A stretch of 64,000 nt of DNA from Roseateles_B flavus (GTDB lineage: Bacteria > Pseudomonadota > Gammaproteobacteria > Burkholderiales > Burkholderiaceae_C): contig NZ_JBDPZC010000013.1 of the NCBI RefSeq assembly GCF_039872765.1, forward strand, positions 73,956 through 137,955, given 5' to 3'. The position numbers and the translations under genes were made by a program. The notes below the pieces were generated by a model, which saw only the letters and a list, made by a program, of their open reading frames with translations, was not told where the DNA came from and ran no database searches. Position 1 is the stretch's first letter. The number at the start of each line of letters is the position of its first letter. Shown here piece after piece: positions 63,656 to 64,000 of this stretch.

Positions 63656-64000
63656 TGTCGATCGGGCCGGGCGGAACCCTGGCTCGAAGACCCTTTGCTG
63701 ATCCCAGTCGAATCAGCTGGGATCCCCTGAACACAGCCCGGGCAGAGCGGCCGCGATGGTGGCGGGTCCTGACTCTGCTGGTGGCCGCCCTGTTCCTCTC
63801 AGGGCTGCCGGGACCGTGTCGTGATGACAGCTTGTAGACCAGAGTGTGCGTTTGGCGGTCCAACGGCGCCTATCCTCTACAGGGACTTCCCACCGCGTCA
63901 ACACCGTCTCATTGAATTCCCCCGCAAGACCTGACCCCGATTGATCTGGATTGCACACGCCGACTCGGACGAAGGGCTGAACAGAGAACAGACTGCCACT
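63656..64000. other. Gene-poor tail of the window
   Basis: About 345 bases without a convincing gene. It contains an inverted repeat GATCCCAG/CTGGGATC (63700-63707, 63717-63724) and a copy of the dispersed 12-mer at 63924-63935. A 36-residue hydrophobic reading frame (about 63728-63837) lacks a start codon. The AT content is higher from about 63840. The feature on the right flank cannot be seen. Confidence 0.4.
63924..63939. repeat. Intergenic copy of the dispersed 12-mer (GCAAGACCTGAC)
   Basis: GCAAGACCTGACCCCG, the only exact copy outside a gene. Six further exact copies of the 12-mer lie inside genes on either strand: 7667, 19347, 29816, 42906, 53109 and 55845. Most are extended to GGCAAGACCTGACCC. 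Confidence 0.75.

Noticed and set aside
63728..63837. Short hydrophobic open frame that looks like a secreted peptide
   Set aside because: No ATG, GTG or TTG start with a ribosome-binding site; coding bias is weak.

Overview
The window is about 64 kb of high-GC DNA, densely packed with genes that have strong G/C third-position bias. The gene content (liu/MCC leucine catabolism, bioAFDB, thiCOSG with a fused thiD-thiE, DUF883, pirin/DoxX/azoreductase) points to a betaproteobacterium of the order Burkholderiales, probably the Roseateles/Mitsuaria/Rubrivivax neighbourhood. That placement is inferred from gene content and composition, not from a marker gene. No rRNA, tRNA, CRISPR array, prophage or intact insertion sequence was seen. 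It reads as ordinary chromosome with a few accessory genes.

Layout. 1-4.6 kb: a DUF883 protein, a BaeSR-like two-component pair divergent from a proline-rich Spy-like periplasmic protein, and a di-haem peroxidase lipoprotein. 4.6-10.9 kb: an orphan BioF2-type acyltransferase, alanine dehydrogenase, a gingipain-like (C25, clan CD) protease coupled to an 81-residue partner, an unknown coiled-coil protein and a periplasmic solute-binding protein. 11-21.8 kb: one long minus-strand block, transcribed liuB, vapBC, liuC, bioA, bioF, bioD, bioB, mccA(liuD), liuE. The biotin synthesis genes sit inside the cluster encoding a biotin-dependent carboxylase. A divergent TetR regulator lies next to liuB, and both promoters carry a matching 13-bp palindrome. 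22.7-27.6 kb: a chalcone-isomerase-like protein, an outer-membrane channel-like protein and a large TonB-dependent receptor. 27.8-31 kb: copper module copZ, copA, cueR with two CueR-type promoters. 31-34 kb: a degenerate sensor/receiver protein coupled to an orphan PilB/GspE ATPase. 34-38 kb: pirin, DoxX, azoreductase with a divergent LysR regulator, and a secreted TonB-domain protein.

38.2-44.3 kb: a TPP riboswitch followed by thiC-thiO-thiS-thiG-thiDE. 44.3-49.7 kb: a D-threonine-aldolase-like PLP enzyme, an SGNH hydrolase, an EamA transporter, a CAP-domain lipoprotein with a hexanucleotide-encoded Thr-Pro tract, a DUF6445 oxygenase-like protein and a lone CheY-like receiver. 49.8-54.7 kb: an S9 prolyl-oligopeptidase-type exopeptidase, an HExxH lipoprotein and a carboxylesterase. 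54.7-62 kb: an NtrY-like kinase and sigma-54 activator, divergent from an HlyD/ATPase/FtsX export operon that has a clear -24/-12 promoter and two upstream palindromes. 62-63.6 kb: a LiuR-like MerR regulator divergent from a metallo-beta-lactamase-fold hydrolase. The last 400 bases hold a terminator, an inverted repeat and one copy of a 12-mer (GCAAGACCTGAC) that occurs exactly seven times in the window, six of them inside unrelated genes.

Most promising for novelty: the C25-like protease and its small partner, the dispersed 12-mer, and the degenerate sensor paired with the PilB ATPase. Best-supported regulatory circuits: the sigma-54 export operon, the TetR/liuB operator pair and the two CueR promoters.
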